Of a DNA stretch of 64,000 bases, positions 34,627 to 46,040 are shown piece after piece. The translations under genes were made by a program, and so were the position numbers. The notes under the pieces were generated by a model, which was given only the letters and a program-made list of their open reading frames with translations, made no database searches and had not been told where the DNA came from. Each line of letters starts with the position of its first letter. The stretch's first letter is position 1. This DNA is from Cubamyces lactineus (Eukaryota > Basidiomycota > Agaricomycetes > Polyporales > Polyporaceae), in contig JACDTU010000001.1 of assembly GCA_022376465.1 (NCBI GenBank), forward strand, positions 2,418,001 through 2,482,000, given 5' to 3'.

Positions 34627-35484
34627 CTTGAGGACGTTGGGGTCGGGCGGGGATTTCTTACCTTTCGCTATGGTCGGCAGCGAGCAATCCAGCGCCCGGA
34701 GCGTGCAGCCACCCGGCGCTTGCCGATAGGTACTATACAGCTCAACCGATTTGAGTTCAACACAACCACCGGCCGGCAAACGCCGAAGCGCCTTACACCC
34801 GCGTTCAAGTTGATCTGACCTTCGCGCATCGCGGGCTCACGACCTCGGATCACCGTGGCCTTCCAAATGTACTTGTTGGTACTGTCCGCGGCATATCCGG
34901 CCCAGTTCCTGGATCCAGAGAAACAACCATGCAAAACATCTGCGATTTACATGGGCGTGGTAGTGTTGAGATAGCGCGCAACTCCGGCGCCGTTCCAGTA
35001 GCGGAATATACGACAGGAAATACGGAAGTTCTCTTGCTTTGACTCGTCACGATCGACAGGACTCTCGAGAGCGGCGGTTCTCCGGGGATGCAGTCGTGAT
35101 GTCAATTACGCTGACGGGCGCCGCCATCCGACGTGCATCGTTGGGCACGAGCCTCGCTGAGTTTCTTGACATACAGGCTACGCCGGTGACTATTCAAGAA
35201 AGACGGCCCGATATGCATGCGCTTGGGAAACAGAGGAGGCCATGGCAGTGGAGAATGAGCGACCATCACCGTTCAAGCACCGCGACGGACCCTCGTGCAT
35301 ATGCATGTGGGTCGCTGGCAGGCCGACAACTGCTCGCGAGCAGACAGCTATACTGATTCCTATCACCAGCAAGTGATGAAGGCGCGGAAGGTGCACGCGA
35401 TCGTATGCTCAGTCTTTTTGGCTTAACGGCAGCAAGTGTAGCTTACTCGCAACCCAGACTACCTCGACTCAGTACTAGTCTTAG
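34627..35484. other. eL27 upstream region
   Basis: 858 bases between the eL27 start and the P4-ATPase relic. Short frames on both strands without recognisable features. The eL27 promoter must be at its left side. Confidence 0.4.
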
Positions 35485-35757
35485 TCACCGGACGAGGCTG
35501 CCCTTGTAGCGGCCGCGCGAGACGTGGGATTCCCGTTCGTCGATGATCGTGCGAAGGATGCCGTCGACATCGAGGTGATGGGCCAGCCGGAGCGCTATAT
35601 TCCTCTTCAATTGCTCGAGTTCAACAGCACGCGGAAGCGAATGAGTGTCATCGTTCGTAACCCCCAAGGCCAGATTGTCCTATACTGCAAGGGCGCGGAC
35701 AGCGTCATCTATCAACGCTCTACTACTAGTCCGGATGTCGGCCTTGTGCTGCAATAG
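35485..35757 (+). pseudogene. relic of a P4-ATPase (phospholipid flippase) nucleotide-binding domain
   Basis: About 90 codons matching the N domain of Dnf/Drs2-type aminophospholipid flippases: S-P-D-E-A-A-L-V-A-A-A-R-D-V-G-F, G-Q-P-E-R-Y, L-L-E-F-N-S-T-R-K-R-M-S-V-I-V-R and I-V-L-Y-C-K-G-A-D-S-V-I-Y. The match begins right after a splice-acceptor-like AG at 35484 and ends in TAG at 35755-35757. No actuator, P-domain D-K-T-G or membrane helices are nearby, while a full P4-ATPase exceeds 1,000 residues. It is an isolated exon fragment, probably from duplication followed by loss. The fragment itself has no frameshift. Confidence 0.85.
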
Positions 35758-36327
35758 GTCGCCACAGACCTTGACGCCGCTGGTGTCATCCGAGCCGTCC
35801 GACTTAGAGCAGTGATCGAAACCCAGGATCGCAATCATCGCATGCATCATCCCAGATTCCGCCGAATATCCGGAGTGCGTACGTGGAAACGGGGCTATAA
35901 TTTAACTATCAACCTCGCTCACTAGTCCTTTGCCGGGTGGGTGCACGGTTTTCGTTATACGCCGTTTACGCGGCATTAGACGCGTTACAAGTCGTGCTCC
36001 AAGCCAGGGACGGCCATTCCCTTGATGTCGCGCCGGCACCCTTCAACTCAGCACATATCACCGCGGCCAACCGTGAAATATACCATGCCCAGCCCCAATG
36101 ACAAGGTATCCGCTATCATGGTATGATGACGCTCTCCCATATAAGCGTGCGTGGACGGGCTCAGGCCAGTCTATTCATCCCATCGGACGCCGTCGCCCAC
36201 AACTCGTCCTCCGTGACAAGTCTTTGGGATTCTGCCCTCCTTGTTGCACGCTTGGCTCGCTTTGGCTTAGGTATTCGAACTGCGTAGGACTTTTGCTGCA
36301 GACCCGCCTTCGTGAAAGCCTCTTGCG
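35758..36327 (+). promoter_or_regulatory. upstream region of the FAD oxidase, with TATA box
   Basis: 570 bases, no gene. A TATAAG at 36140-36145 lies about 185 bases before the FAD-oxidase start codon at 36328. The part next to the P4-ATPase relic shows no further coding similarity. Confidence 0.45.
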
Positions 36328-38412
36328 ATGCGTCAATCGCTTGCGACCGCCACATACCTCGCTGCCTTCCTCGCAGCTGCGCTTCCTAGCGCTGCCGAGC
36401 CTCAGCCCGTCGAGGCTAGGAGCGATTACGCTTCGGTGTGCAAGGCGATCAGCAAGGCCGTCTCCTCTGCGTCTGGTGTCCACTGGCCAGGTAAGCTCGT
36501 TCGCTCCCTCCTTGGGAATCGCTCTCGTTCTGACGGCACGCTCCATTGCAGGGCTTGACCCGCTGTACTCCAAGGACGTTGGCCATTGGGCGACGTCTAG
36601 TTCCGCCCAGTCGGCGTGCTCAGTCGAGCCTGGGACAGCCGAAGATGTGGGAACGATTGTATGTTTCCGCTCCCCACGCTCATATCCGCCCTGCCATCGC
36701 TTACCACGAGGTCCCTGGCCAGCTCCAAATCCTTGCCAAGAACAAGACGCCGTTTGCCGTACGTGGTCAACCCTGACCTGCTACCGCGTGATGATTTGTT
36801 CATACCACATGTCTTCCATCGTCGCCTGCAGGTGAAAGGAGCGGGCCATACCACGAATCCGGGCTTCTCGTCAACACCGGGAGTCCAGATCGCCATGTAC
36901 CGGTTCAGCGAGGTAAACTACGACCCGGATAACAACGTCGCCGAGGTCGGGGCGGGCCTGATCTGGGACGACGTCTACGCGGCGCTCGAGCCGTATGCAG
37001 TGAATGTCGTGGGCGGGCGTGTCTCCGGTGTGGGCGTCGCCGGATTCACTCTTGGTGGAGGTCAGTCCAGCCGCACGAGCTGAGAGCCACAAAGCGGACT
37101 GATGTGCGTCACATCGACAGGCTATTCGTGGAAGACGAATCAGTTTGGGTTGACAGTGGATAACTTGAGCGGCTTCGAGCTCGTGCTTCCAAACGGTACT
37201 ATTACTTCTGTGACCCAGGAATCTAACCCGGACTTATTCTGGGGGCTGAAGGTGAATCACACCATTCTTCGCATGTGATTGATTACGCTGACGTACTCTC
37301 GCGGGATGCTAGGGCGGCTTCAACAACTTTGTATGTACACCTTCGCCTATTATCTGATGTACGCGCTCACTTGTCAAACGTCTAGGGTATCGTGACGAAG
37401 TTCAACCTGACCACTCATGCACAGACCGAAGTCTGGGTGAGCGCTGATCTATCGATGTCATGTCAACAACATAGTTCATCATTCGAAATCTTCCAGGGAG
37501 GCTTAATCACAATCACGGAGGACCAGCTTGACAAGGTCAATGAGGCGACCGTCAAGTTCTCTCAAACCGTGACAGATCCCAAGGCGCAAGTCCTTCCTAC
37601 CTACAACCATCTTCTCGGCCAGGTGAGTCGGCGTTCTCACGTACGTCCCACGTGCTGCCTGACACTCTTGATGTAGCCCGGAGTATCCCTCCTGCTGTTT
37701 TACGACTACCCTGCTCCCCCTGAGGGTATCTTTGATGAGTACCTCGCTATCCCGTACTTTACCAAAGACATCAAGACTCGCACATTCCTGGACCTTGTGA
37801 AGTCTGCGCCAGCCAACGTTACAGGCGGCCAGCGGTGAGTCCCCCAGTTGTATCGTGCCATAATTACACTCATCCGTCGTGCAGTGCTATCTTCCACACC
37901 GTGTCGTTACTCGAATACACGGACAACATCATGGCCGCCGTGCTTAACGAGACTAAGGTCTGTTTTCCCCTTTTCCCGTATGGCACTACACCTCTGAGTC
38001 CGGCGCCCTACAGTTTTGGGGCGAGCGCCTTTCCTGGCAGAGCGGCACCTTTATCAGTTATGACGTCGAGCCCTTCCTTCCCACCATCTTCGCACACGGG
38101 GCGGAGGACTCGACCGCGTATCCGCCCAGCCGCGCCACGGGCCTCCTCCCGCTCAACATCTACTACGCGTGGGTCGCCGACCTCGCTGATTCGGACATGC
38201 AGGAGGCTGCGCGCGCGAGCGCCGCACAACTCACCCAGGTCGCACTTGCGGAGGGCCAGGACATCTCGGATGCGCCGCTGTACAGCAATTACGCGATCTT
38301 CGACACACCGATAGAGAGGGTCTACGGCGCGAACCTCCCGAAACTCAAGGCGCTCAAGGCGCAGTACGACCCGGAGAACATCATGGGCCTTGCGGGCGGC
38401 TGGAAGTTCTGA
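36328..38412 (+). CDS. secreted FAD-linked oxidoreductase (PCMH/BBE type)
   Basis: Extracellular flavoprotein oxidase of the berberine-bridge-like group; such fungal enzymes oxidise sugars, alcohols or secondary metabolites, and the substrate here is unknown. Signal peptide M-R-Q-S-L-A-T-A-T-Y-L-A-A-F-L-A-A-A-L-P. The FAD-binding domain includes K-N-K-T-P-F-A-V and, after an intron, K-G-A-G-H-T-T-N-P-G (the His region that often binds FAD), V-G-A-G-L-I-W-D-D-V-Y, G-G-R-V-S-G-V-G-V-A-G-F-T-L-G-G-G and Y-S-W-K-T-N-Q-F-G-L-T-V-D-N. The second cysteine of bicovalent flavin attachment is not visible at the usual place. The C-terminal BBE-like ending Y-D-P-E-N-I-M-G-L-A-G-G-W-K-F is intact. About nine short introns. 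No clear metabolic cluster around it. Confidence 0.88.
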
Positions 38413-39262
38413 ACGGTTGCTGCCCGAGTCGCGTCTGCTCTCCCGCTCCTCCTTCATCGGACTGTGGTCTTCGTGGCTTTCTTTCGCTCACGTCTTATCT
38501 AGTCGCTCGTTTGTACATGCTGTAGGTGTAGCGCATGCTACACCCGTTCCTTCAATCGGATACCTTAGGATCGCTACTCTAATCTGTCACCCGGGACCCA
38601 CAGGTCCCTATACTCTGACTGCGAACCAAGACGCCACAGGAACCAAGCAATCGTTCACGGCGGAGCGCCGCATTGAATCAAGAATAGATGCGTTCGAGCC
38701 ACTGACTTCCTCAAGACTTCCTACTTCCCTACTTCGGGGACGCTCTGATACTGGGCTACAGCACGCTCCGTTCCTTCCCGAAAGCGACCACACGGGATAC
38801 ATGTACTGTACGGGCGCATGAGATCATCGACATGTGGTGTGTACCTTTCACCACCGTGTATGACCGCGGCCCCTCTGGCAACTTGATTGGTAGTGCTAGT
38901 GTGCAGGATACCACGTCGTTCCGGAGAATTCGGTGGGAAGACGCTTTCAGAATAACCTCCGGCTTCCTCCTAGCGCTATACTTGCGCTAGTACCGAGCCC
39001 GGGGCGACCATTTGGAGAGAACATGCGAGTGGTATAATATCGCGAGTTTTACTCGCGCTGCATGGCACGACGAGCCTCCGCCGCCACATAAATAAACAGA
39101 GGTACGACGTCCATTTGTTAACCAATCTTTCAGTCAAAGCTGACCTGGCCGTGTGCTAGCATACACTTTGCACGCAGTAGGCCTGCAGGTATGTGCGTTC
39201 AAGACGCCTTAGGTTCATGCTATCTGACTTCAAGTCATTCGACGTAGAGCAAGACAAGAGCC
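38413..39262. other. intergenic, 850 bases
   Basis: 3' of the FAD oxidase and 5' of the small ORF at 39263. No gene recognised. An ACATAAATAAAC stretch near 39087 could be a core promoter element for that ORF. Confidence 0.4.
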
Positions 39263-39478
39263 ATGCGCGTCGCCTCATCACTACTAATGCTCGCCGCTAC
39301 ACTCACCGTCAATGCAACTGTCCAAGCCGCACCACTCGCTGACACGAGCGTTCGGGCACATGCACCGTCTTCTGCGCGCGTGGATACACCAGTTTACTCC
39401 GAAGTTCTGGCGTCCCCGGCGAGCTGCTCTGCGCGTCACCCTCCCCGGCGTGTCCGGCGACCCCGAGCTCACCCATGA
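39263..39478 (+). CDS. small secreted-type ORF A, tail-to-tail with amidase 1 (tentative)
   Basis: 71-codon frame beginning M-R-V-A-S-S-L-L-M-L-A-A-T-L-T-V-N-A, a good signal peptide with cleavage near V-Q-A-A-P. The rest is low in hydrophobics, with an Arg-rich end R-R-V-R-R-P-R-A-H-P-stop. It has the same position and orientation relative to amidase 1 as ORF B (61148-61330) has to amidase 2, and a similar ending. It may continue through introns into other frames. Not recognised. Confidence 0.35.
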   Translation: MRVASSLLMLAATLTVNATVQAAPLADTSVRAHAPSSARVDTPVYSEVLASPASCSARHPPRRVRRPRAHP

Positions 39479-39698
39479 TAGAGGAGGCATATGGTATGTA
39501 CTGCTTCGCACCTCCGCGTCCTCCCGACAATTCATAGAGGTTGCTAGCATGCTCGCAGCTGATGAGAATACAGTACGGACATGATACGGACATGTGCCAA
39601 GGCTATTGGGCGCTCCGATTCTTTAATGATGTACTACTCCCGGCAAAATAGACGCCCGAGGCACTCTTCACGACCATGACCTCCTTTTGACAAACACC

Positions 39699-41771
39699 CT
39701 AATGAGATGCGTTCTCACTTTCGACGATATCCGACAGCTGCGTTTTTGGTATGGCTTGCGGGAACGCAAGCATCTTGAGGCGATTGTGTGTCGCTTGCTC
39801 GTATGCGAACGCGAACGAGACGAGGTTGAATTCGCTGAAGGCGGTGCCCATGAACGCAATCCCGAATGGCTGGTTCGGACCCATGGAACGTGTTGGCTGC
39901 GCAGGGGCTAGCGTAGTATTGGGTGGCAAAAACCCGAGAGGGACTGCAGACAATGTGGTGAGTTACAATGTATGCGTTTCGTCAAGTTTGTCCTGGCGTT
40001 GGGGGATGGAAGCAAATTCGCTGACCTGTGATAATAGGATATCCTGCGATGGCAGCGGGACCTGGTGCTACAGAACTGGGCATAAGGAGCGCATCGAGCT
40101 TTAACTCCTTCAGTGTGGCGTCGATTCCGCGAGTCGCGCCCAGGTCCTTGTCCGCAGAAATGGCGTCAAAGTAGGCTTGGTCGACTGTCGTGTTCTGCGA
40201 GGCAATGAATCTAGAACATGTCGGCCACCCATGAACCTAACGTCGACTTGGGCGACTACGAGGACTCACGTTGATTGATCTGTCCAGAAGGGAGGTACGA
40301 GCTCCTCGTCAGCATGCGCGATGTTGAAAGCGATGAGGTCGGCCAAGTTCTTCACTCCGGTAGGCACCGCAAGTAACTCCGAGATATACTGATCGACATC
40401 CACCTGTCGTGCAGACCCCGCGTCAGAGCATGCCTAAAACATCACGCTCTGGGTACAGCACTAGCCTTGAAGTCGGTCTGCGTCACTATCGTCTCATTTC
40501 TCGACGCCTCCAGCTCTGCAAAGTCGGGGAAATCTGCAGGGTCCACAATCGTCGCGCCCAAGCTCCGAATAATGTCAAGCGACGCGTTGAAAGTTGCAAC
40601 AATGTCGCTATTGACCCTCGTGAAGAACTTCCGGGGAATCCCCAAGCGGACTCCTTTCAAACCGTCAGTTCGCAGCGCCTTGGTGTAGTCGGGCACCACG
40701 GGCGGCTGCGCGAGTGTGAAGTTGTCACGAGGGTCGCGTCCCGCTATGACTGACAGCACCGTAGCCGCATCGGCAACAGAACGAGCCATCGGTCCTACTG
40801 TGTCTTGATGGACAGATATGGGCACCACTGAAGAGACGAGATTAGTCGCCATGAGGTACGTTTGTTTGTTCATTTCCGAGCCTCTCACCTCCAGCTCGCG
40901 AAGTAAGCCCCACGGTGGGCTTGATTCCCACTAGATTGTTCATGTTGCTCGGGGAGATGATCGACCCATCCGTCTCCGTGCCCAGAGCAGCGGCCGCGAG
41001 CCCTATCGCAGTCCCGATTCCGCTCCCAGAGCTTGACCCAGACGGGTCTCCTAGTGGGACGTATGGGCTTGTGGCTTGGCCGCCCCGCCCAGAAAACCCT
41101 GACGGGACGCTCCCGCGGAAATGTGCCCACTCGGAGAGGTTCGCTTTTCCGAGGAGGATCGCCCCTGCTGCGCGGAGTTTTGCAGCGACGTGCGCATCCC
41201 GAGGGACGACGGACCCGAGCAGAGCGAGTGAACCTGCAGTGGTGTTCATGCCTGTACAAGACAGTACAGGACACCTCAGCACCTGCGCGCCATGGATTCG
41301 TAATTGTGCATGGGATGCTTACCCTCGTTGTGTAAGGTTGCGATGTTATCCTTGAGAAGGATTGGGATTCCATGCAAAGGCCCGCGAGGTCCGAGCAGGT
41401 GGCGTTCGAGGTCAAGTTCAGCAGCTTGCCTCAGCGCACTGGGGTTCATTTCGATGACCGCCCTTAGCACAGGGCCCTGCAAGTTCACCTCCTCGATCCT
41501 TGCGAAGTATGCCTTCACCGCATATTATGAGTCTCGTACGGTGCCTCGATTAAGGTGAGTTCGTTACCTTCACAAGATCGACACTGGTGAAATGGCCCTT
41601 CTCTAAGCCATCCTGCAGTTCAGCTATGGATGCCTCGTAAAGGTCGGGAAACTGGACAGTAGCAGCGACAGCTTGCTCGGGCGACCGACTGTACGAACTG
41701 CACGCCAGCGCAACGACGAAGACGCAGAGCGCCAGGATGTTCAAGCGAGACAGGATCCTCCAAGCAAACAT
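39699..41771 (-). CDS. amidase-signature hydrolase, copy 1
   Basis: Amidase-signature enzyme (GatA/fatty-acid-amide-hydrolase superfamily) that hydrolyses an unknown amide. It has a hydrophobic N-terminus (N-I-L-A-L-C-V-F-V-V-A-L-A-C), so it is secreted or membrane-anchored. I chose the ATG at 41771 because copy 2 starts equivalently; an in-frame ATG at 41864 would add 31 residues. The Ser-Ser-Lys triad is visible: Lys in P-I-L-L-K-D-N-I-A-T, the cis-Ser in D-P-S-G-S-S-S-G-S-G and the nucleophile in T-E-T-D-G-S-I. Other blocks: G-K-A-N-L-S-E-W-A, V-G-P-M-A-R-S-V-A-D-A-A, P-F-G-I-A-F-M-G-T-A-F-S-E. Exons join in phase over about seven introns, at the same places as copy 2. Confidence 0.9.
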
Positions 41772-42149
41772 TCCGACCAACCGCAGATGGGTGAACGTTT
41801 CGGATGGGGTGGGCTTGTGGCTGGGGACACACCAGCCTTCAAGGTTCAAATAAGGAGTCGACACATCAACGCCATTCTCTTATCTCGAATAACGTCATGT
41901 GGACATGCGCCGCGAGGAAGTGAGATACGTTCTCATAGCGAATGCTGACGAAGCGGTACAGTTGTTCTATAGTACACTACGAGGCTTTCGGCCCAAGCGC
42001 CGACTTTCATAAACCAGGATCAACCTCTCACGACGAAGACGACCTTGGCTTGGCGGCTATAAATGATATCGTAGGTCGGGCATCAGCGGATCCCTCCATC
42101 CGTCCGAGGCACAGATAAGAGAGCATACACAGGAGGCAATGCGGCCCGT
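41772..42149. other. amidase 1 upstream region
   Basis: 378 bases between amidase 1 start and ADH1 stop, both minus strand. It holds the amidase promoter and ADH1 3' UTR. Nothing else seen. Confidence 0.45.
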
Positions 42150-43875
42150 TTATTTACAGTCGGGAGATACCAGGATTTTCACTAGCACGCCGTAGTGAGT
42201 GTTTGAAACAATCTGTGTTCTGACTGTGCAACCTGAGCGTACTGACCTTGCTTATCTTGCTCATAGAGCATCGCTTTGATGCCTTTCTCAATGAAGTCGT
42301 TGAACCCGATGCGCCGGGTGATGATGTCTTCCAAGCCGTGGAACTTGCCCTGCGCGACCGCTTCAAGCACCTCAGGGTACTCACGGTCGTAACAGAGCGT
42401 GCCTGGCACAGCACGAGGCCCAACTCAGGAAACGCATCCTTCGAAAGGAGTGGACTCACTTGTGAGGACGACCTCCTTCGTCATCATGGAGGCCATGTCG
42501 AGTTCAGGCCGAGTGACCCATACAGCGACGTTGACGATCATCCCGCGGGGCTTGACTGCCAGGAACGCGATGTCCAGCGTCCGCTGTATCCCAGCACAGT
42601 CGAAGACGACGTCAGCGCCGCGCCCCCCTGTGGCGTTCTTCACTTCGGTGACAACATCTACGGCGGTCGATGTGGGATCGAAGACCGCGCTCGCACCGTG
42701 CTTGAGCGCAAGTTCGCGCCGCATCGACACTGGCTCGGATAACCCGACCCAGGCGGCGCCTAGAGCCCTACTCAGGTACAGTCAGGGATGCTGTTGTACG
42801 ATTTACTAGGTACTCACTTGACGACCCGCAGAGTCAGAAGGCCAATCTGCGTGGCGGTATTAGAACGCGAATCAGGGTGTATTAGGACATAACCCACTGG
42901 ACCACCGCCCAAGATGAACACGCTATCTCCCGCCTTCAGGTTAGATCTCTTCACAGCATGCCATGCCACCGCGAGTGGCTCGACCAGTGCCCCGACGTCG
43001 ACTATAGCAGGGTTCAAGGTCTTGGTAAGTAGCATGATGTGCTTAATGCACGCCAGAGTCAACTCACGCGGTACATTCGGTGGCAATGTATACACGAGCC
43101 GTTGGCTGACGCAGATATACTCAGCCAGCCCACCACCACAGCCGCCGATGCCCTGAACTGCTGGTCAGAAGGTCAGTTTCATCGATACTTCCTCACTTAC
43201 AATGAACGTCACGAGCGGACAGAGGTTACGCATCCCAGAACTGCACGGATGGCACGTAGGTTTCATGCATGTCAACAAGGGCTCGCTGTATGCGTGATTG
43301 AGTATTGTGTGGGAAGAATGGCGGCGAAGTCTTACACGACGACGTGCGCGCCGAGCGAAATGCGAGAGGTGTCGACACCCCGACCCACGTCGACGACCGT
43401 GCCGGAAAACCTATCCGTCCTGGTTTGCCTACTTCCATACGGTTCTAAGTGGCGATAAACTCACTCATGGCCCATGATCACTGGCAGCTTCTCGTTCGTA
43501 ATCGGGTGTGCCTGCGTCGCACTTGGCGAAACGCCTGGCAAGGGCGCATGCCAGGAATGCATATCCGAGCCGCATACTGATCATGAAGTGGAGTCATGAG
43601 CTGTTCAATGTTTGTGAATCTTTACCAATGCTTACTCCCGTTCCTGCGGCGCGCTGGTGAGTACAATACTAACACCTCTCAGACGACTAGTAGTAACTAG
43701 ACTCACCACGCAACCTGAGAGAAATTGGTACGTGATGGATACACAAATGCGTAAACTCTCTTGGTGCATTCTATAGTGGACTAACCTTGATCTTCACCTC
43801 CCCCTCTCTCGGCGAAGGGTCTGGGATATCCTCGAGGCGAATATCTTCAGATCCATAGTATCGTAGCGCTTTCAT
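42150..43875 (-). CDS. zinc alcohol dehydrogenase, butanediol-dehydrogenase-like, ADH1 of 3
   Basis: Medium-chain zinc-dependent NAD(P) oxidoreductase, probably cytosolic, nearest in pattern to (R,R)-2,3-butanediol/sorbitol dehydrogenases. Start M-K-A-L-R-Y-Y-G-S-E-D-I-R-L. Catalytic zinc ligands: C-G-S-D-M-H-S-W-H and V-I-M-G-H-E with E-P-L-A later. The structural zinc lobe is T-C-M-K-P-T-C-H-P-C ... N-L-C. The Rossmann part reads L-V-E-P-L-A-V-A-W-H-A-V-K-R-S and G-D-S-V-F-I-L-G-G-G-P-V-G. It ends V-K-I-L-V-S-P-D-C-K, where the last exon needs an intron ending at 42179. A TATATAAA at 43954-43961 lies about 85 bases upstream. All pieces look intact. Confidence 0.9.
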
Positions 43876-43953
43876 GATGGCCTTTGGTACTGGCGTTGAT
43901 TTGGATGGGTTGTGTTGCGAGGGTCTAAGTATGGTCAGTATGATCGACGCGAG

Positions 43954-43961
43954 TTTATATA
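43954..43961 (-). promoter_or_regulatory. TATA box of ADH1
   Basis: TATATAAA on the minus strand, about 80-86 bases before the ADH1 ATG. Confidence 0.6.
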
Positions 43962-44295
43962 TGCTCTCTCATGGGACACATGGCGCTACCAGCCGATGAC
44001 CACGGAAGGATCGCCTATGTGACCACGTCGAGGACACTCAACATCATGGTACTCGAGGCTTGCCTAAACAGTAGAGTCTCACTCTTCACACGCGTCGTAG
44101 TCAACGTCTTTCAATTGCAGGGCGGCCGATTGTCTCAGCACGGTGTCCGGAAGTCGCATAGGGGAAAGCACCAATGGGGCCTCATGGATGCGGTCCGGGA
44201 GTGGTCCGGGTACAGGAAAAGCTCTCCATTGCGCGCCCAAACGCTCCTATCGTCACACGCATCGTAGCAGACTCCTCTGAATCGGGCGCCGTAAC
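43962..44295. other. ADH1-ADH2 spacer
   Basis: 334 bases, rest of the ADH1 promoter and ADH2 3' side. No other feature recognised. Confidence 0.4.
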
Positions 44296-46027
44296 CTAGG
44301 GGCGAATCAGGATTTTGACTATGGGCGCATCAGCACCAGCTAACGAGCGATCATGGGCAGTCATACCGTGCTTGTCTTTCTCGTTAGCGAGCGCCTTGAC
44401 CCCTTTCTCTACGAAGTCCTCGAGTGGCACGCGCGCAGTGATGAGGCTCCGTAAGTCTCCAAGCTTCCCTTCCGCCATCGCTTGGAGGATGTCCGGATGG
44501 TCGTTCGAGTACGCGATGCTGTCTATGCAAGCAAGCCAGACCCGTCAGCATGCCATGAATGCTATCCGGTCGCGTAGACGCACTTGCTAGGATGGCCTCC
44601 TTTCCGATCATCAGGTTCATGTCGATGGTAGGTATCACCGACCACGACGCGACGTTCATGATGATGCCGCCGGGACGCACTGCTTGCAACGAGGTGTCCA
44701 TCGATGCCTGAGTTCCCGCACAGTCGATTACAACATCAACGCCGCGCCCAGTTGCTTTGATGACTTCCGCGGCTACGTCCACACCACCTGGCGCGGCCAA
44801 GTCATATACGACCGATGCTCCTTGTTGAGAGGCTATCTCGCACCGTTTCTCCCTTCGGCCGGAAATAGCGACCCATGACGCCCCGAAGAGTCTGGTGCGT
44901 GGGGATCTTTGAGCCCACTCAAACTCCTCATGGAAACCAAAACGCTTACTTGACGGTATGAATCATGAAAATGGCAACCTGTGGATGCATAGAGTCACGT
45001 AGTAACTCTGGATAAGTTAAGGTATACACGCACGGGACCAGCACCCTGGATGAGAACTTTATTCCCTGGTTTGACATTGGCTCTCTTGGCAGCTCTCCAT
45101 GCCCCTGCGAGCGGTTCGACGAGAGCGCCGAGTTCTACTGTGGCATAGAGTGAGATATAGTGCACATGTTGTTGCGCGAGACGGCTTTCACTTACAGGAC
45201 ACGTTCGGTGGGAGTACATGGGCCAGCCTTTGATCAACGGCTATGTACTCGGAAAGGCCTCCTCCACCCCCACAGAGGCCCTGATAAAAAGTATAGTGGG
45301 TCAGCCAACGTCCAATTCGGCGCTCTTCGACCTACCAAAACCCACAGGTCGGGACATTGAGGGCGCGTGGCAGGATCAGAACATCCAGGGCAGTCTGGCT
45401 TCCCACATTAAACCGTGGGCTCTCTACGTTAGGATGAGCCATCGCATCCGCAAGGTCATGGCACAAAGTCTGGAGGAGATACTAACACAGTGACATTTTG
45501 ACCCACGGAGAATCTTGACTGGTCAACTTGGTTGCCCAACTCTACTATAGTTCCGGAGAACCTGCCGGATCATGAATAGTCAGTACCATGCGTAAGCCGG
45601 GTGCCGGAGTCGCCTACTCGTGTCCGAGAATTACAGGAAGAGTTTCGCCCGTGATGGGGTGAGGCTTTGTAGCAGTCGGGACGTAGGCGGGAACTTCGCC
45701 GTGGAATGTATGCAAATCTGTGCCGCATACTACGCCACACAATGCGATCAGATGTATAGTATTTCATGGTCGTCATCACGACGTACTGCCACACCTTGGG
45801 CAAAGATAGCGTTAGTCTAAGTTATCAGTGCCTATGGAGGTACTAACCATGCAATCTAGCCGAAGGTGATGTTCGCACATACCGTTGAACGTCACGGTCT
45901 GTAACTGCCAGAGGAGGTCGGAGCTCTGGGCACTCACCTTGATTTTGATCTGCGTAGGGCCGACGGCGGGTTCAGGAACCTCATCCAGACGGACATCTTC
46001 CGGGCCATAGTAACGTATCGCTCTCAT
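44296..46027 (-). pseudogene. zinc alcohol dehydrogenase ADH2 of 3, interrupted by a nonsense codon
   Basis: Same family and exon layout as its two neighbours: start M-R-A-I-R-Y-Y-G-P-E-D-V-R-L-D-E, catalytic C-G-T-D-L-H-T-F-H, V-I-L-G-H-E, F-S-G-T-I-V-E-L-G, zinc-lobe C-G-K-P-D-C-P-G-C ... Q-C-P, then G-G-G-G-G-L-S-E-Y, A-L-V-E-P-L, and end I-V-K-I-L-I-R-P. In the structural-zinc exon, however, the frame reads E-P-T-V-stop-C-G-K, with TAA at 45408-45410 where ADH3 has a Ser codon. The splice phase that gives V-E-P is fixed by ADH1 and ADH3, and no other acceptor between the stop and the first Cys rescues it. A transposon lies 13 bp upstream of the ATG. Recently inactivated, or a sequencing error; the rest of the frame is well preserved. 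Confidence 0.72.
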
Positions 46028-46032
46028 CCCGA

Positions 46033-46040
46033 GGACTAGT
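46033..46040. repeat. 8-bp target site duplication, left copy
   Basis: GGACTAGT directly before the left terminal inverted repeat; identical copy at 47331-47338 directly after the right one. Confidence 0.85.

Noticed and set aside
34627..34950. Frames next to eL27 as further P4-ATPase exons
   Set aside because: Translated all frames; no P4-ATPase motif such as D-K-T-G or T-G-E found.
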